Positions 35,147 through 43,914 of a DNA stretch of 64,000 bases are shown here, one piece after another (the first letter of the stretch is position 1; the number at the start of each line of letters is the position of its first letter). The DNA lies in assembly GCA_947494145.1 (NCBI GenBank), contig CANLTZ010000002.1:1-64000 (forward strand). Direction: 5' to 3'. This DNA is from an uncultured Jannaschia sp. GTDB lineage: Bacteria; Pseudomonadota; Alphaproteobacteria; Rhodobacterales; Rhodobacteraceae. A model generated the notes under the pieces. The model made no database searches. It was given only the letters and a program-made list of their open reading frames with translations, and was not told the origin of the DNA. The translations under genes were made by a program, and so were the position numbers.

Positions 35147-36508
35147 ATGCCAAAAGCCTTTCTATCTCTGATACTTCTTGCCGCGCTGACACTTGGAGTA
35201 GCGCCTGTGGCCCACGCGCGGATTGATATCGCGACTTGCCTTGAGGCGCCAACACGAGATTGCGTCCTGCGCATCGCGGTGGAATCCGGGCAGCGGAATA
35301 GCCATACGCAGTTCTATATCCAAACCATGTTACACATCGCCAATATTTCAGAGGCTTCCGGGGATCTGTCTCCAGACGGGATCCTGTCCACGTTGATGGA
35401 CGGTCTTGCCAGGCGTGAACCCGAACTGTCGCAAAGGCTCAGACATTTGTCCGCACAAGCTTGTCGACGTCGACGCGACGATAGAGCGTCTTTTGACACT
35501 GTTGCGCGCCGTTTGATCCATGAGGTTCGGGCGCTTCATGAACAGCTCACCGCTGAAGGCGTGGCGGCCAATGCGACGCACTGGGGGACGATCCCACGCT
35601 GTCTGGGCGTTTTGGGCCAGTCCGAGCCGCTGGATGCGCTGATCAACCAGCCCAATGCGGATGCGGACGCGATTAGATCAGCTTGGATTGATAGACTCGT
35701 CACAGGCGAGCGGTTCGACATCCTGGAGAACTTGCGGGTCGATACCCTGCCAGAAGGGTCAAAGCCCCTCATTGAACGTGCCGCCTTTGGTCATCTGGCG
35801 CGGCAGGACAGCCGCGCTGCGGTCACATTCATTGAAACAATGCCGGACCCGGAAACGCGGAGAAAAAGTCTTTATTCGTTGAGCCAATGGGCGAAAACGG
35901 CCGAAGACCGCGCGGCACTTCTGCCTCTTGCCCAAGCCTTGGCCGCAGAGATCGAAGGCGACCTTCCTGCCTTCCTCGTGGAGCTTCTGGCCGAACCCAA
36001 GGCGTTGGCCGGGGATTGGCAGGGGACACTCGACGTGTTGGCGCGGGTCAGACCCGGCCTGGAGACCGACGAGGTGGTCTCTCAGGCACTGGCCCGGCTG
36101 GGCGGTGCGCGCGGTGAATACGACGTGGTCAAGACCTTGCTGCGGGACGGGTCCGGTCACCATATTGATCGTTGGAACAGGCAGATCGTCGGCGCGGCTG
36201 CGGCCGGTGCGCGCGCGGCTCGTCGTAGCGATCTGGATATCCTGCTGGCGGAGCTGCCCGACGAAGCGCTGCTTCCCGTGATGATGGTTACCGTTCAACA
36301 CGCCATCGAACGCGGGGATGTCGCGACGGCCCATCGGACTTATGTCAAAATGTGGCATCTGGATCCCGGCGCCGCCGAGACGCGAATGACGCGCGATAGC
36401 TTTGCGCTTTGGCTTGCCGAGCGGGGGGACGGAAGGCGTGCGATGGCACTCGACTACCGCTATCGCGATGCGGTGTTGCTGGCAAGGATCGCGATGTTGC
36501 TCGACTGA
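35147..36508 (+). CDS. Exported helical-repeat protein, function unknown
   Basis: A 453-residue protein with a signal peptide (about residues 1-24, ending AHA) followed by a mostly helical chain with HEAT/TPR-like spacing (for example AAFGHLARQDSRAAVTFIETM). It has no membrane span after the signal. It lies 54 bp before pyrB on the same strand. I do not recognise a named family. Confidence 0.65.
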   Translation: MPKAFLSLILLAALTLGVAPVAHARIDIATCLEAPTRDCVLRIAVESGQRNSHTQFYIQTMLHIANISEASGDLSPDGILSTLMDGLARREPELSQRLRHLSAQACRRRRDDRASFDTVARRLIHEVRALHEQLTAEGVAANATHWGTIPRCLGVLGQSEPLDALINQPNADADAIRSAWIDRLVTGERFDILENLRVDTLPEGSKPLIERAAFGHLARQDSRAAVTFIETMPDPETRRKSLYSLSQWAKTAEDRAALLPLAQALAAEIEGDLPAFLVELLAEPKALAGDWQGTLDVLARVRPGLETDEVVSQALARLGGARGEYDVVKTLLRDGSGHHIDRWNRQIVGAAAAGARAARRSDLDILLAELPDEALLPVMMVTVQHAIERGDVATAHRTYVKMWHLDPGAAETRMTRDSFALWLAERGDGRRAMALDYRYRDAVLLARIAMLLD

Positions 36509-36562
36509 GGTCCGACGTGGAAGCCCATTGATCCCTGCGGTCCGACCGCGCAAAAGCGCCCC

Positions 36563-37489
36563 ATGTTCACGCAGCGCCATCTTCTGGGGATCGAGCCCCT
36601 GCACCCGACCGAGATCACGGCCCTTTTGGATCGCGCGGAACATTACGCCGAAGCCGGGCGGCGCCATGAAAGCGTGGAGCCTGTGCTCCGCGGCCAGACC
36701 CAGGTGAATATGTTCTTCGAGAACTCCACCCGTACCCAGGCGAGCTTCGAGATTGCGGGCAAGCGGCTGGGCGCGGATGTGATGAACATGGCCATGCAGG
36801 CCTCCAGCGTGAAAAAGGGCGAGACGCTGATCGACACGGCGCTGACGCTTAACGCGATGCGGCCCGATCTGTTGGTGGTGCGCCATCCCCATTCGGGCGC
36901 GGTGAACCTGCTGGCTGAAAAGGTGAACTGCGCCGTTTTGAACGCGGGTGACGGGCGCCACGAACACCCCACCCAGGCGCTGCTGGACGCGCTGACCATC
37001 CGCCGTGCCAAGGGAAGGTTGCACCGCCTGACCGTGGCGATTTGCGGCGACATTGCCCATAGTCGCGTGGCGCGGTCCAATCTGATGCTGCTAGGCAAGA
37101 TGGAAAACCGCCTGCGTCTCGTGGGCCCGCCCACGTTGATGCCCGCGGGCGCTGCGGATTTGGGGGTAGAGGTCACCGACGACATGGAAGAGGGACTGCG
37201 CGGCGCCGATGTCGTGATGATGCTGCGTCTTCAGAAAGAACGTATGGATGGCGGCTTCATCCCGTCAGAGCGGGAATATTACCACCGCTATGGTCTAGAT
37301 GAGATCAAGCTGGCCCATGCTGCGCCTGATGCCATCGTCATGCATCCGGGGCCCATGAACCGCGGGGTGGAAATCGACGGCACGCTGGCCGACGACATCA
37401 ACCGCTCGGTCATCCAGGAACAGGTGGAAATGGGCGTGGCCGTCCGAATGGCTGCCATGGAGATGCTGGCGGCGGTTCGTGCGGGCTGA
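36563..37489 (+). CDS. pyrB: Aspartate carbamoyltransferase catalytic subunit
   Basis: A 308-residue enzyme that joins carbamoyl phosphate and aspartate, the first committed step of pyrimidine synthesis. The carbamoyl-phosphate loop is FFENSTRTQ (S55-T58), with [13 protein letters not shown] and [10 protein letters not shown] further on. No regulatory pyrI is present. The next pyr gene is a non-catalytic dihydroorotase (pyrX), which in other bacteria assembles with PyrB. Confidence 0.96.
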   Translation: MFTQRHLLGIEPLHPTEITALLDRAEHYAEAGRRHESVEPVLRGQTQVNMFFENSTRTQASFEIAGKRLGADVMNMAMQASSVKKGETLIDTALTLNAMRPDLLVVRHPHSGAVNLLAEKVNCAVLNAGDGRHEHPTQALLDALTIRRAKGRLHRLTVAICGDIAHSRVARSNLMLLGKMENRLRLVGPPTLMPAGAADLGVEVTDDMEEGLRGADVVMMLRLQKERMDGGFIPSEREYYHRYGLDEIKLAHAAPDAIVMHPGPMNRGVEIDGTLADDINRSVIQEQVEMGVAVRMAAMEMLAAVRAG

Positions 37490-37557
37490 GTTGTATGCGG
37501 GCCGCGGCGCTGCCACCAATGATGCCCTGATCGCAGACGAGATCACACCAGGCGCCC

Positions 37558-37593
37558 CGGACCGGAATCACTTGCCCTTGGCCCCCCGGTCCG
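37558..37593 (+). terminator. Inverted repeat after pyrB
   Basis: CGGACCGG (37558-37565) and CCGGTCCG (37586-37593) are a perfect 8-bp inverted repeat with a 20-base loop and no real T-run. A terminator or attenuator is possible but weak. Confidence 0.25.
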
Positions 37594-37722
37594 TTGATGG
37601 ACTGGCTCTGTTTCAGGCCCAGGCAAAACGCGCTGTCCTGCCGTCTTGCTCCCGCCGCAGGCTACCGCCAACCTGGCCTCGGCTGGGCGTCCCATCCCCG
37701 GCACAGAAGATCGGAGCCGCCC

Positions 37723-38265
37723 ATGACCCTTACCCTTCCGCCCCGTGATCCGCGCATCCATGTCTTCTCGGTCAGCGACGGTGCCATGAAACTGGCCCAC
37801 CAGACCTATCTGTCGCGCCTGACCGAGACGCCTGCCGATGCCACCCCGGTGACCGAAGCTGTCGGCGCCCCGGTCGACACCACCTATGCGGAAGTCTTCG
37901 CCATCGCCGATCTGGCCCCCATGGGCCTGCGCGCCTATCTGGCCCAGGCCCATGATATCCCAGAAGACAACTTGGCCCCCGATGCCGCCAAGCTCGACTA
38001 CCTGTCGGGCGATGTGCTCGTCTTGGCTCCCAAGGCCCTAGACGACCTGACCGAGCTCGATCCGCGACCTGAATTGACCTTCATCGGCAGCTATAGCCCG
38101 GCCGAGGCGGACGACACCCGCCGCGAATTGCCCCCTGCGCGCCCAGCCACGGCGGAACCGGCGATACCCGCGCCCGAGGCCGCGCCCACCAACAACCGCC
38201 AGATCCGGCTCATCGTGGTCGCGGGTTTAGCGGCGGCGGTCCTTTTGTTGGTCTGGTTACTCTAA
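37723..38265 (+). CDS. Tail-anchored membrane protein between pyrB and pyrX
   Basis: A 180-residue protein with no signal peptide, a hydrophilic first 145 residues, a Pro/Ala/Glu-rich linker (about 135-160) and one C-terminal span (IRLIVVAGLAAAVLLLVWLL), so probably tail-anchored with the bulk in the cytoplasm. GGAG lies 7 bases before the ATG. Unknown function; its position between pyrB and pyrX may or may not be meaningful. Confidence 0.7.
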   Translation: MTLTLPPRDPRIHVFSVSDGAMKLAHQTYLSRLTETPADATPVTEAVGAPVDTTYAEVFAIADLAPMGLRAYLAQAHDIPEDNLAPDAAKLDYLSGDVLVLAPKALDDLTELDPRPELTFIGSYSPAEADDTRRELPPARPATAEPAIPAPEAAPTNNRQIRLIVVAGLAAAVLLLVWLL

Positions 38266-38313
38266 GATCGTTGCCCGATTGCCTTGACCTGACGCCCCCG
38301 TTAACCCGGGGCC

Positions 38314-39591
38314 ATGACCGCGACGCTTTTCACCAATGCTCGGCTCATCGACCCGGTCTCTGGGACAGAGGCGACGGGCGATCTGCGTATCGAAAATGGC
38401 AAAATTACCCCGCCGGGCCCTGCGCCTGACGTGATCGATTGCCATGGCAAATGCCTGGCGCCGGGTATCGTCGATGTCGGTGTGAAAGTCGGTGAGCCGG
38501 GCGAGCGCCACAAGGAAAGCTTCCGCACAGCCGGGCAGGCGGCGGCGCGCGGCGGGGTGACGACCATTGTCTGCCGGCCCGACACTGCGCCCGTGATCGA
38601 CAGCCCCGAGCTGTTGGAACATGCCCGCACGCGCGCATCTTCGGCCTGCGTGCGTGTCCACCAGATGGCCGCCCTGACCCGCAATCGCGATGGGCGCGAA
38701 ATGGTTGAGATTGGCTTCCTGCGCGATGCCGGGGCCGCCGCTTTCACCGATGGCACCCATGTGACGCGCGACAATAAGGTGCTCTCGCGTTGCCTGACTT
38801 ATGCCGGTGCGCTGGGCGCACTGGTCATCGGTCATCCGCAGGATCCTGGGCTGTCTGCCGGTGCGTCGGTTACCTCAGGCAAGTTCGCGTCGCTCAGGGG
38901 CTTGGCGGGTGTCTCCCCCGTCGCGGAGCGCATGGGGTTGGAGCGAGACCTGGCCTTGGTTGAGGCCACGGGTGCCCGCTACCACGCCGACCAGATCACC
39001 AGCGCGTCGTCGCTGCCCGCGCTGCGCCGCGCGCGAGCCATTGGGCTCGATGTGACGGCAGGCACATCGATCCATCACCTGACGCTCAACGTACTCGACG
39101 TGGCCGATTATCGCACTTTCTTCAAAGTCACGCCGCCTCTGCGGTCCGAAGAAGACCGGATCGCCACGGTCGAGGCATTGGCCGAGGGGACCATCGATAT
39201 CATTTCGTCCATGCACACCCCCCAGGACGAAGAATCAAAACGCCTTCCCTTCGAGGAGGCCGCGCCAGGCGCCGTGGGGCTGGAGACCTTGCTGCCCGCC
39301 GCCATGCGTTTGGTCCATGCGGGGCATCTGGACTTGCCGCATCTGTGGCGTGCCCTGTCGCTTAGCCCTGCGCGGCGTCTGGGGTTGGAAGGTGGCAGCC
39401 TTGCAACGGGTGCGCCTGCTGATCTGGTCTTATTCGACCCCGATGCACCTTTTGTGTTAGACAGATGGACGCTGGCTTCGAAGGCAAAGAATACGCCCTT
39501 CGACGGGGCGCGTATGGAAGGCCGCGTGATCGGCACCTGGGTCGGGGGCAACCGTATCTGGGATCGGGAGACAGCATGTTCCGCTGGCTGA
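38314..39591 (+). CDS. pyrX: Dihydroorotase-like protein lacking metal ligands (PyrC'/PyrX type)
   Basis: A 425-residue amidohydrolase-fold protein clearly related to dihydroorotase (APGIVDVGVKVGEPGERHKES; EEAAPGAVGLETLLP), but the metal-binding D-x-H-x-H is D54-V-G-V-K58. The later D-H-A-P-H segment reads SMHTPQDEE. It therefore should not hydrolyse dihydroorotate. Such proteins act as structural partners of PyrB. A true pyrC must lie elsewhere. The next gene overlaps its last 16 bp. Confidence 0.85.
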   Translation: MTATLFTNARLIDPVSGTEATGDLRIENGKITPPGPAPDVIDCHGKCLAPGIVDVGVKVGEPGERHKESFRTAGQAAARGGVTTIVCRPDTAPVIDSPELLEHARTRASSACVRVHQMAALTRNRDGREMVEIGFLRDAGAAAFTDGTHVTRDNKVLSRCLTYAGALGALVIGHPQDPGLSAGASVTSGKFASLRGLAGVSPVAERMGLERDLALVEATGARYHADQITSASSLPALRRARAIGLDVTAGTSIHHLTLNVLDVADYRTFFKVTPPLRSEEDRIATVEALAEGTIDIISSMHTPQDEESKRLPFEEAAPGAVGLETLLPAAMRLVHAGHLDLPHLWRALSLSPARRLGLEGGSLATGAPADLVLFDPDAPFVLDRWTLASKAKNTPFDGARMEGRVIGTWVGGNRIWDRETACSAG

Positions 39592-40475
39592 AACGTAAGA
39601 ATCCGCAGGACGCCATGGCGCAGGCCCTGTTGTCTGCCGCCCAGGCTGCGCCCCATGTGGACAGCATCGAACGGGTCGATGCGCTTTCCTTCGAAGTTCG
39701 TTTGAACGGCAATGCGGATGAGCCGATGCGCGTCAATGGCCATAATTGGTGGCCCATTTGGCAAGAGGCCGATTCTCAGGACCGCCAGACCGTCGTGGAC
39801 AAGGTCGTTGCGTCTTGGTCGGATGGGCTGAACGCGGAGGAGACGGATTTCGACAAGGTCTTCATCGTCGCCCGTCACGCCGATTTGGTTGCGCGCCTTG
39901 GCAAAGACAAGGTCCGGGACGGTCCCTGGCACAGGCCGTTGGGCGGGGATCTCGTCCTGCTGGCCATCGAGGATATGCCCAATTCCACGCGCACTGTCCC
40001 AGCCGCCAAGATCGAGGAAGCGGGCCTCGACGACGCAACGCTTCTGGATCGGGCGCTGGCCAACTGGACCCGGATGGACCCGGAGGTGATCGCGGACGAA
40101 ATCCAGGATGGGCTGATTGCGATCAGCGTCCATGGGGATGCCTGGCTGACTGGGGCGCTGCTGCCGATGAACGGCATCGATGATGTGATGCGTGCTTTGG
40201 GTTGGTCCCAAGCCTTTCTGACCTTCCCCGAGCGGGAAGTATTCTATGCCGTCGAGGCCTTTGCCCCCAACGCCACCCGCCAGATCTGCCGAACCCTTCT
40301 GGACGATGACTTGCCCTACCGCCAATCGGATATGGTCTGGCGCTGGACGGAAGATGACGGGCCAGTTCCGATGCTCGAACACACGTCCGATGGCCGCTTC
40401 GTCGCGGTGGACCCGAAGGCTGAGATGGATGTGGGCTTTAAGGTCGAACTTCACCGTCTGGCCAGCGATGCCTGA
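39576..40475 (+). CDS. DUF1444-like protein
   Basis: A 299-residue soluble protein. The middle (LGGDLVLLAIEDMPNSTRTV and EEAGLDDATLLDRALANW) resembles DUF1444 (YtpQ), a family of unknown function. It overlaps the end of pyrX by 16 bp and the start of plsY by 8 bp, suggesting tight co-expression. The family call is from pattern memory. Confidence 0.55.
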   Translation: MFRWLKRKNPQDAMAQALLSAAQAAPHVDSIERVDALSFEVRLNGNADEPMRVNGHNWWPIWQEADSQDRQTVVDKVVASWSDGLNAEETDFDKVFIVARHADLVARLGKDKVRDGPWHRPLGGDLVLLAIEDMPNSTRTVPAAKIEEAGLDDATLLDRALANWTRMDPEVIADEIQDGLIAISVHGDAWLTGALLPMNGIDDVMRALGWSQAFLTFPEREVFYAVEAFAPNATRQICRTLLDDDLPYRQSDMVWRWTEDDGPVPMLEHTSDGRFVAVDPKAEMDVGFKVELHRLASDA

Positions 40476-41079
40476 TCTGATGGCTGCGCCTTTCGTGCTG
40501 CCGGTGGTGGGACTTCTGGCCTATCTGCTGGGTTCGGTCCCGTTCGGCATCGTTATGGCTCGGCTTTTCGGTCTGGGCGACCTTCGCCAGATCGGCTCCG
40601 GTAATATCGGTGCGACCAATGTCTTGCGGACGGGCAACAAGCTGGCCGCCTTTCTGACCTTGATTGGCGACGCGGGCAAAGGGGGTGCCGCGGTGCTGCT
40701 GGCGCGTGCCGCGGTGGGCGAAGACGCGGCACAGGTGGCGGGGCTTTGCGCCTTTCTGGGCCATGGCTTCCCGGTCTTTCTGGGCTTCAAGGGCGGCAAG
40801 GGTGTGGCGACCTTCCTTGGTACGCTTCTGGCGCTGGCCTGGCCTTTGGGCGTGTTGGCCTGTGCATCCTGGCTCGTGGTCGCAGCGCTTACGCGGATAT
40901 CGTCGGCGGGCGCGCTTGGCGCGGCTGGGCTGGCCCCTGTGTGGGCATTGTGGCTGGCACCCGATGCAGTCCTGCTAGCCGCGGTTCTGGCGCTTCTTGT
41001 CTTCTGGTGGCACGCTCCGAATATTCGCCGCATCCTGGACGGGTCAGAGCCGCGGATCGGGGCAAGCCGGAAGGACTGA
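40468..41079 (+). CDS. plsY: Glycerol-3-phosphate acyltransferase PlsY
   Basis: A 203-residue inner-membrane enzyme that acylates glycerol-3-phosphate from acyl-phosphate, the first step of phospholipid synthesis. It shows GSVPFGIVMARLFG, GSGNIGATNVLR and GFKGGKGVATFLG, the three family motifs, among five hydrophobic stretches. ATG 40468 overlaps the preceding stop; ATG 40480 is possible too. Confidence 0.95.
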   Translation: MPDLMAAPFVLPVVGLLAYLLGSVPFGIVMARLFGLGDLRQIGSGNIGATNVLRTGNKLAAFLTLIGDAGKGGAAVLLARAAVGEDAAQVAGLCAFLGHGFPVFLGFKGGKGVATFLGTLLALAWPLGVLACASWLVVAALTRISSAGALGAAGLAPVWALWLAPDAVLLAAVLALLVFWWHAPNIRRILDGSEPRIGASRKD

Positions 41080-41086
41080 CCGTTCG

Positions 41087-41797
41087 ATGCTACCCTATGT
41101 GCTCATCATCGTGTCCGTTCTTGCCTATGCGATCTTCCCTCTAGTCATCGTATCCATCCCCACAGGGCAGATCCCCGCACCTGTCTTTCTGCTGACACTC
41201 AGCGTTATCGGCGCCATTGTTCTTGTCCTGTCGAGCGGCTTTCTCTTTCTGCAAAGTGGCGCCACCACCGGTATTCGCCGCGCCGTTCGGTTGGCCCTGC
41301 GGCGTGAATCGCTCGGCCTGGGGTTCATCAACGCGGTGCGCGACAACATGGGCTATGCGTTTCTCTACCTTGCGATCCAATCCGGTTTGGTCCTGACAGG
41401 CGCCGTTCTTTATAAGCTTTGGACGACGGTTTTCCTGCTGGCATCCTGGTGGTTGCGAGAGGACAAACACGGTGCTTTCGGTGCGCGACTGGGCGGGCCG
41501 ACGACCCTGGTCTTCTTCTTTGTCGGAATGATTGGGCTGTTGATCGTGGGCTATGCTGGGGCGCAATCCCACGGCACACAATCTGGCCCGGCGGGCGGTG
41601 GGGCGCTTCAATCCTCCGACTGGCTCGGGCTGAGCCTGGCCATTTTGGCGCCGGTTGCCATGGGCATCTCGTTCGTCTTTGGCACCGAAAACGGGCAGCG
41701 TATCGCGGCGCGCCTAGAGGACGAGACCGATATCGACGAAAGCTGCGCGCGCGTGATTGGCGGGGACGTTCATCAATGCTTCTGCGGCTCTTCTTGA
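41087..41797 (+). CDS. Polytopic membrane protein, N-terminal part (DMT-like)
   Basis: A 236-residue hydrophobic protein with about six spans, resembling the first half of an EamA/DMT-type transporter (VLTGAVLYKLWTTVFLLASWW). It ends in a polar stretch (DETDIDESCARVIGG) that looks like a mid-protein loop. The next frame starts inside it at 41776. One more G in the GGGG at 41762-41765 would fuse the two into a ~530-residue protein. Substrate unknown. Confidence 0.6.
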   Translation: MLPYVLIIVSVLAYAIFPLVIVSIPTGQIPAPVFLLTLSVIGAIVLVLSSGFLFLQSGATTGIRRAVRLALRRESLGLGFINAVRDNMGYAFLYLAIQSGLVLTGAVLYKLWTTVFLLASWWLREDKHGAFGARLGGPTTLVFFFVGMIGLLIVGYAGAQSHGTQSGPAGGGALQSSDWLGLSLAILAPVAMGISFVFGTENGQRIAARLEDETDIDESCARVIGGDVHQCFCGSS

Positions 41798-42663
41798 TGC
41801 TGATCCAGACGGTTCTCCTGCTCGTGCTGGTCCTGGCGGATGCCGTTTCGCTGCCAAATCTCGGCCCGTTAAGCAACGTTTGGCCCCCGCTTCTGGCCTG
41901 CGGTTTCCTGGTGGCCATCGGCGGCAGCTTCGCGACCATCGGTAATACATTGGCAACGAACGCTAATCTTAACCTTCTTTACTATTTCGTACCGTTTCTC
42001 ACGCTAATCGCGCTTTGGGCCTTCGGCTTCATCGCCACGATTGGATCGCTCGCCTTCTTCGGTTGCATCCTTGTTCTCGCTGCGAACTATGTCCTTACGG
42101 CCGCCTGCTGGCATTCCCTGGCCTTCCGGTTTGCCATCGCGGGGACCCGTCTGGCCTCGGCCTCAGTGCTTTACACGCCTGGAAACGGGGTGGCCCTTCG
42201 AATTGATCTGGTGGCCATTCTGCTGGGCCTGTTCGGATTGCTCGCGGCTTTCCTGATCGACAGGATCGGCCGTGACGGCGACCGACTTTTCGGAACAGAG
42301 CAGCAAGAGAGTGCTGCCATGACCTCCCGCCGGTCGAAGGCGTTGGAAAGCTATGGGCAGAACGTCTTCGTCCTTTGGACGCTGGCTTTTGGCTCACTGG
42401 CCTTGATGTTCATTTTTAGAACCGGATCAGACATGATGTATGATTTCTTCGCCGTCGTGACCGCCGTCGCCATTTTGTACCTCGCATTGCTGCCCGTGGA
42501 CCTGATGGAGCGGTTTTCACCCATGTGGTGGACACGGCAGGCTGACCGCGAAATGCTCGGCTACGAACAATTGGTCCTGTCGCTTCTGGTCTCGGTGCTG
42601 TTCCTCTTCGCCCTCCTTGCGCTACTTCTTTTGGCCTTGCAGATGCGTCAGGTGACACCATGA
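41776..42663 (+). CDS. Polytopic membrane protein, C-terminal part (DMT-like)
   Basis: A 295-residue protein with about eight hydrophobic stretches. It begins MLLRLFLMLIQTVLLLVLVL, and NLNLLYYFVPFLTLIALWAF is DMT-like; four further spans follow a central polar loop (GTEQQESAAMTSRRSKA). It starts 22 bp before the end of the 41087 gene. Either a coupled second subunit or the frameshifted continuation of the same gene. Confidence 0.6.
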   Translation: MLLRLFLMLIQTVLLLVLVLADAVSLPNLGPLSNVWPPLLACGFLVAIGGSFATIGNTLATNANLNLLYYFVPFLTLIALWAFGFIATIGSLAFFGCILVLAANYVLTAACWHSLAFRFAIAGTRLASASVLYTPGNGVALRIDLVAILLGLFGLLAAFLIDRIGRDGDRLFGTEQQESAAMTSRRSKALESYGQNVFVLWTLAFGSLALMFIFRTGSDMMYDFFAVVTAVAILYLALLPVDLMERFSPMWWTRQADREMLGYEQLVLSLLVSVLFLFALLALLLLALQMRQVTP

Positions 42664-42709
42664 AAGCGCGTCATAACCAACGGACTTGCGCGGCACGGGG
42701 TCTGGGCCA

Positions 42710-43135
42710 ATGAGCTTCGAGGTCGCCGTTGTGACCTGCTTCCAGAAATACGCTGACATCCGGGGCCGGGCATCTCGGTCGGAATATTGGTGGTTCCAGG
42801 CGTTTCTGTTTTTGATGGCGTTCAGCGTTGGTCTTATCGTCTCGCTCAGCCCTCTGGTCGGTGGGCTTCTATCAATCGCTGTCGCCCTGGGGTTTGTGGT
42901 GCCGAGCATTTCGGTCACCGTCCGACGGATGCATGATGTGGGTTGGTCGGGCGCCTGGCTTTTGTTGTACTTGATGCCTTTTGGCGCTTTGGCAGTCTTT
43001 GTGATCACCCTTTTGCCCAGTGCGCTGAAAACCAATCGCTGGGGCCCGCCGCCAGGCCAACAGGTCGCGCCGCTGGGGGACGATTACCGCGCGACGCGCA
43101 TTCCCGTGGTTCGCAATCGAAATCGGCGCCCGTAG
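42710..43135 (+). CDS. DUF805 membrane protein
   Basis: A 141-residue protein of the DUF805 (YhaH/YhaI) family: CFQKYADIRGRASRSEYWWF at the N-terminus, three or four spans, and the signature VTVRRMHDVGWSGAWLLL. Function unknown. It follows the membrane-protein pair by 46 bp. Confidence 0.88.
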   Translation: MSFEVAVVTCFQKYADIRGRASRSEYWWFQAFLFLMAFSVGLIVSLSPLVGGLLSIAVALGFVVPSISVTVRRMHDVGWSGAWLLLYLMPFGALAVFVITLLPSALKTNRWGPPPGQQVAPLGDDYRATRIPVVRNRNRRP

Positions 43136-43190
43136 TGTCGAAGCCGAGTTGCACCAGCGGTCTGTCATCGCCCGACTTGTCGTCTGCCCC

Positions 43191-43478
43191 ATGATCGATG
43201 AACGCGCCGAAGCGGTCTCCGCTGCCTTGTTGCACTTGCCCTTGGGCGCGTTTCGGGGCCGCGCGTTGGGCCGCGATTGGCTGGTGATCCGCAGCCTCTA
43301 TGCAGGGGGCGCGTCGGAAAAGCTGGTGGCCCGCGCGCTCGACGGATCGGATTATATCAGCCTGAACCTCTATCGTCTGGAAAGCGGCCCGCGCTTGAAA
43401 CCCTGTGAAATGCCCGCCGCAAAGGTCGCTGCTTTTCTAGCCGATCTGGTGCCTTGTGAGGCGAAGACGTTCGATTGA
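43191..43478 (+). CDS. Small conserved hypothetical protein
   Basis: A 95-residue protein, MIDERAEAVSAALLHLPLG at the N-terminus, then SEKLVARALDGSDYISLNLY and LKPCEMPAAKVAAFL. The pattern looks like a conserved Rhodobacterales family, but I cannot name it. A TTG at 43149 is an alternative start. Confidence 0.6.
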   Translation: MIDERAEAVSAALLHLPLGAFRGRALGRDWLVIRSLYAGGASEKLVARALDGSDYISLNLYRLESGPRLKPCEMPAAKVAAFLADLVPCEAKTFD

Positions 43479-43914
43479 CGCGACTCAATTCGCTCAGGCA
43501 GACGGGCGTGGCGCTCTATTCGTAAGTACTAGCGAACGCATATCCCATGTAGTCCGAATCAATCTGGACCTACGATCAGATCGGCGCAGACTTTTCAGAT
43601 CGGCCGCTCGATTTCAAAAAACTGATCTCTCGCTCAGTGCAGAAATATGAAATGAAGGACCGATTGGCTGTGACTTTTCGGCGCCGAGTCATGGGAAGTG
43701 TGGCAAGATCTGGACCGGTGCGATCAAGATGCGACGCCAGTCATTCTGAAATTCCCGATCCGTTTCGAGAACGGAAAGGCCGTAGTTACCCTGGGTCAGC
43801 GGCTTATCGGGCGCGTCGAGAACACCCTTTTTGGGGATCAGTTCCAGAAGTTCCGACGGGGTTTCCCGCCGGCCGATAGGTCGCGCGCGAAGTTCTTATC
43901 GGAAAGGAACGAAA
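43479..43914 (+). other. 436-bp gap before the porin gene, possible gene remnant
   Basis: Lower in GC than its surroundings. No complete gene is supported. One frame from 43698 reads protein-like for about 40 residues (PVILKFPIRFENGKAVVTLG) before losing sense, so a decayed fragment is possible. The porin promoter should lie within it, but I see no clear -35/-10 pair. Confidence 0.35.

Noticed and set aside
37723-38265. PyrI regulatory subunit between pyrB and pyrX
   Set aside because: It lacks the zinc-binding cysteines and fold pattern of PyrI and has a C-terminal membrane anchor.
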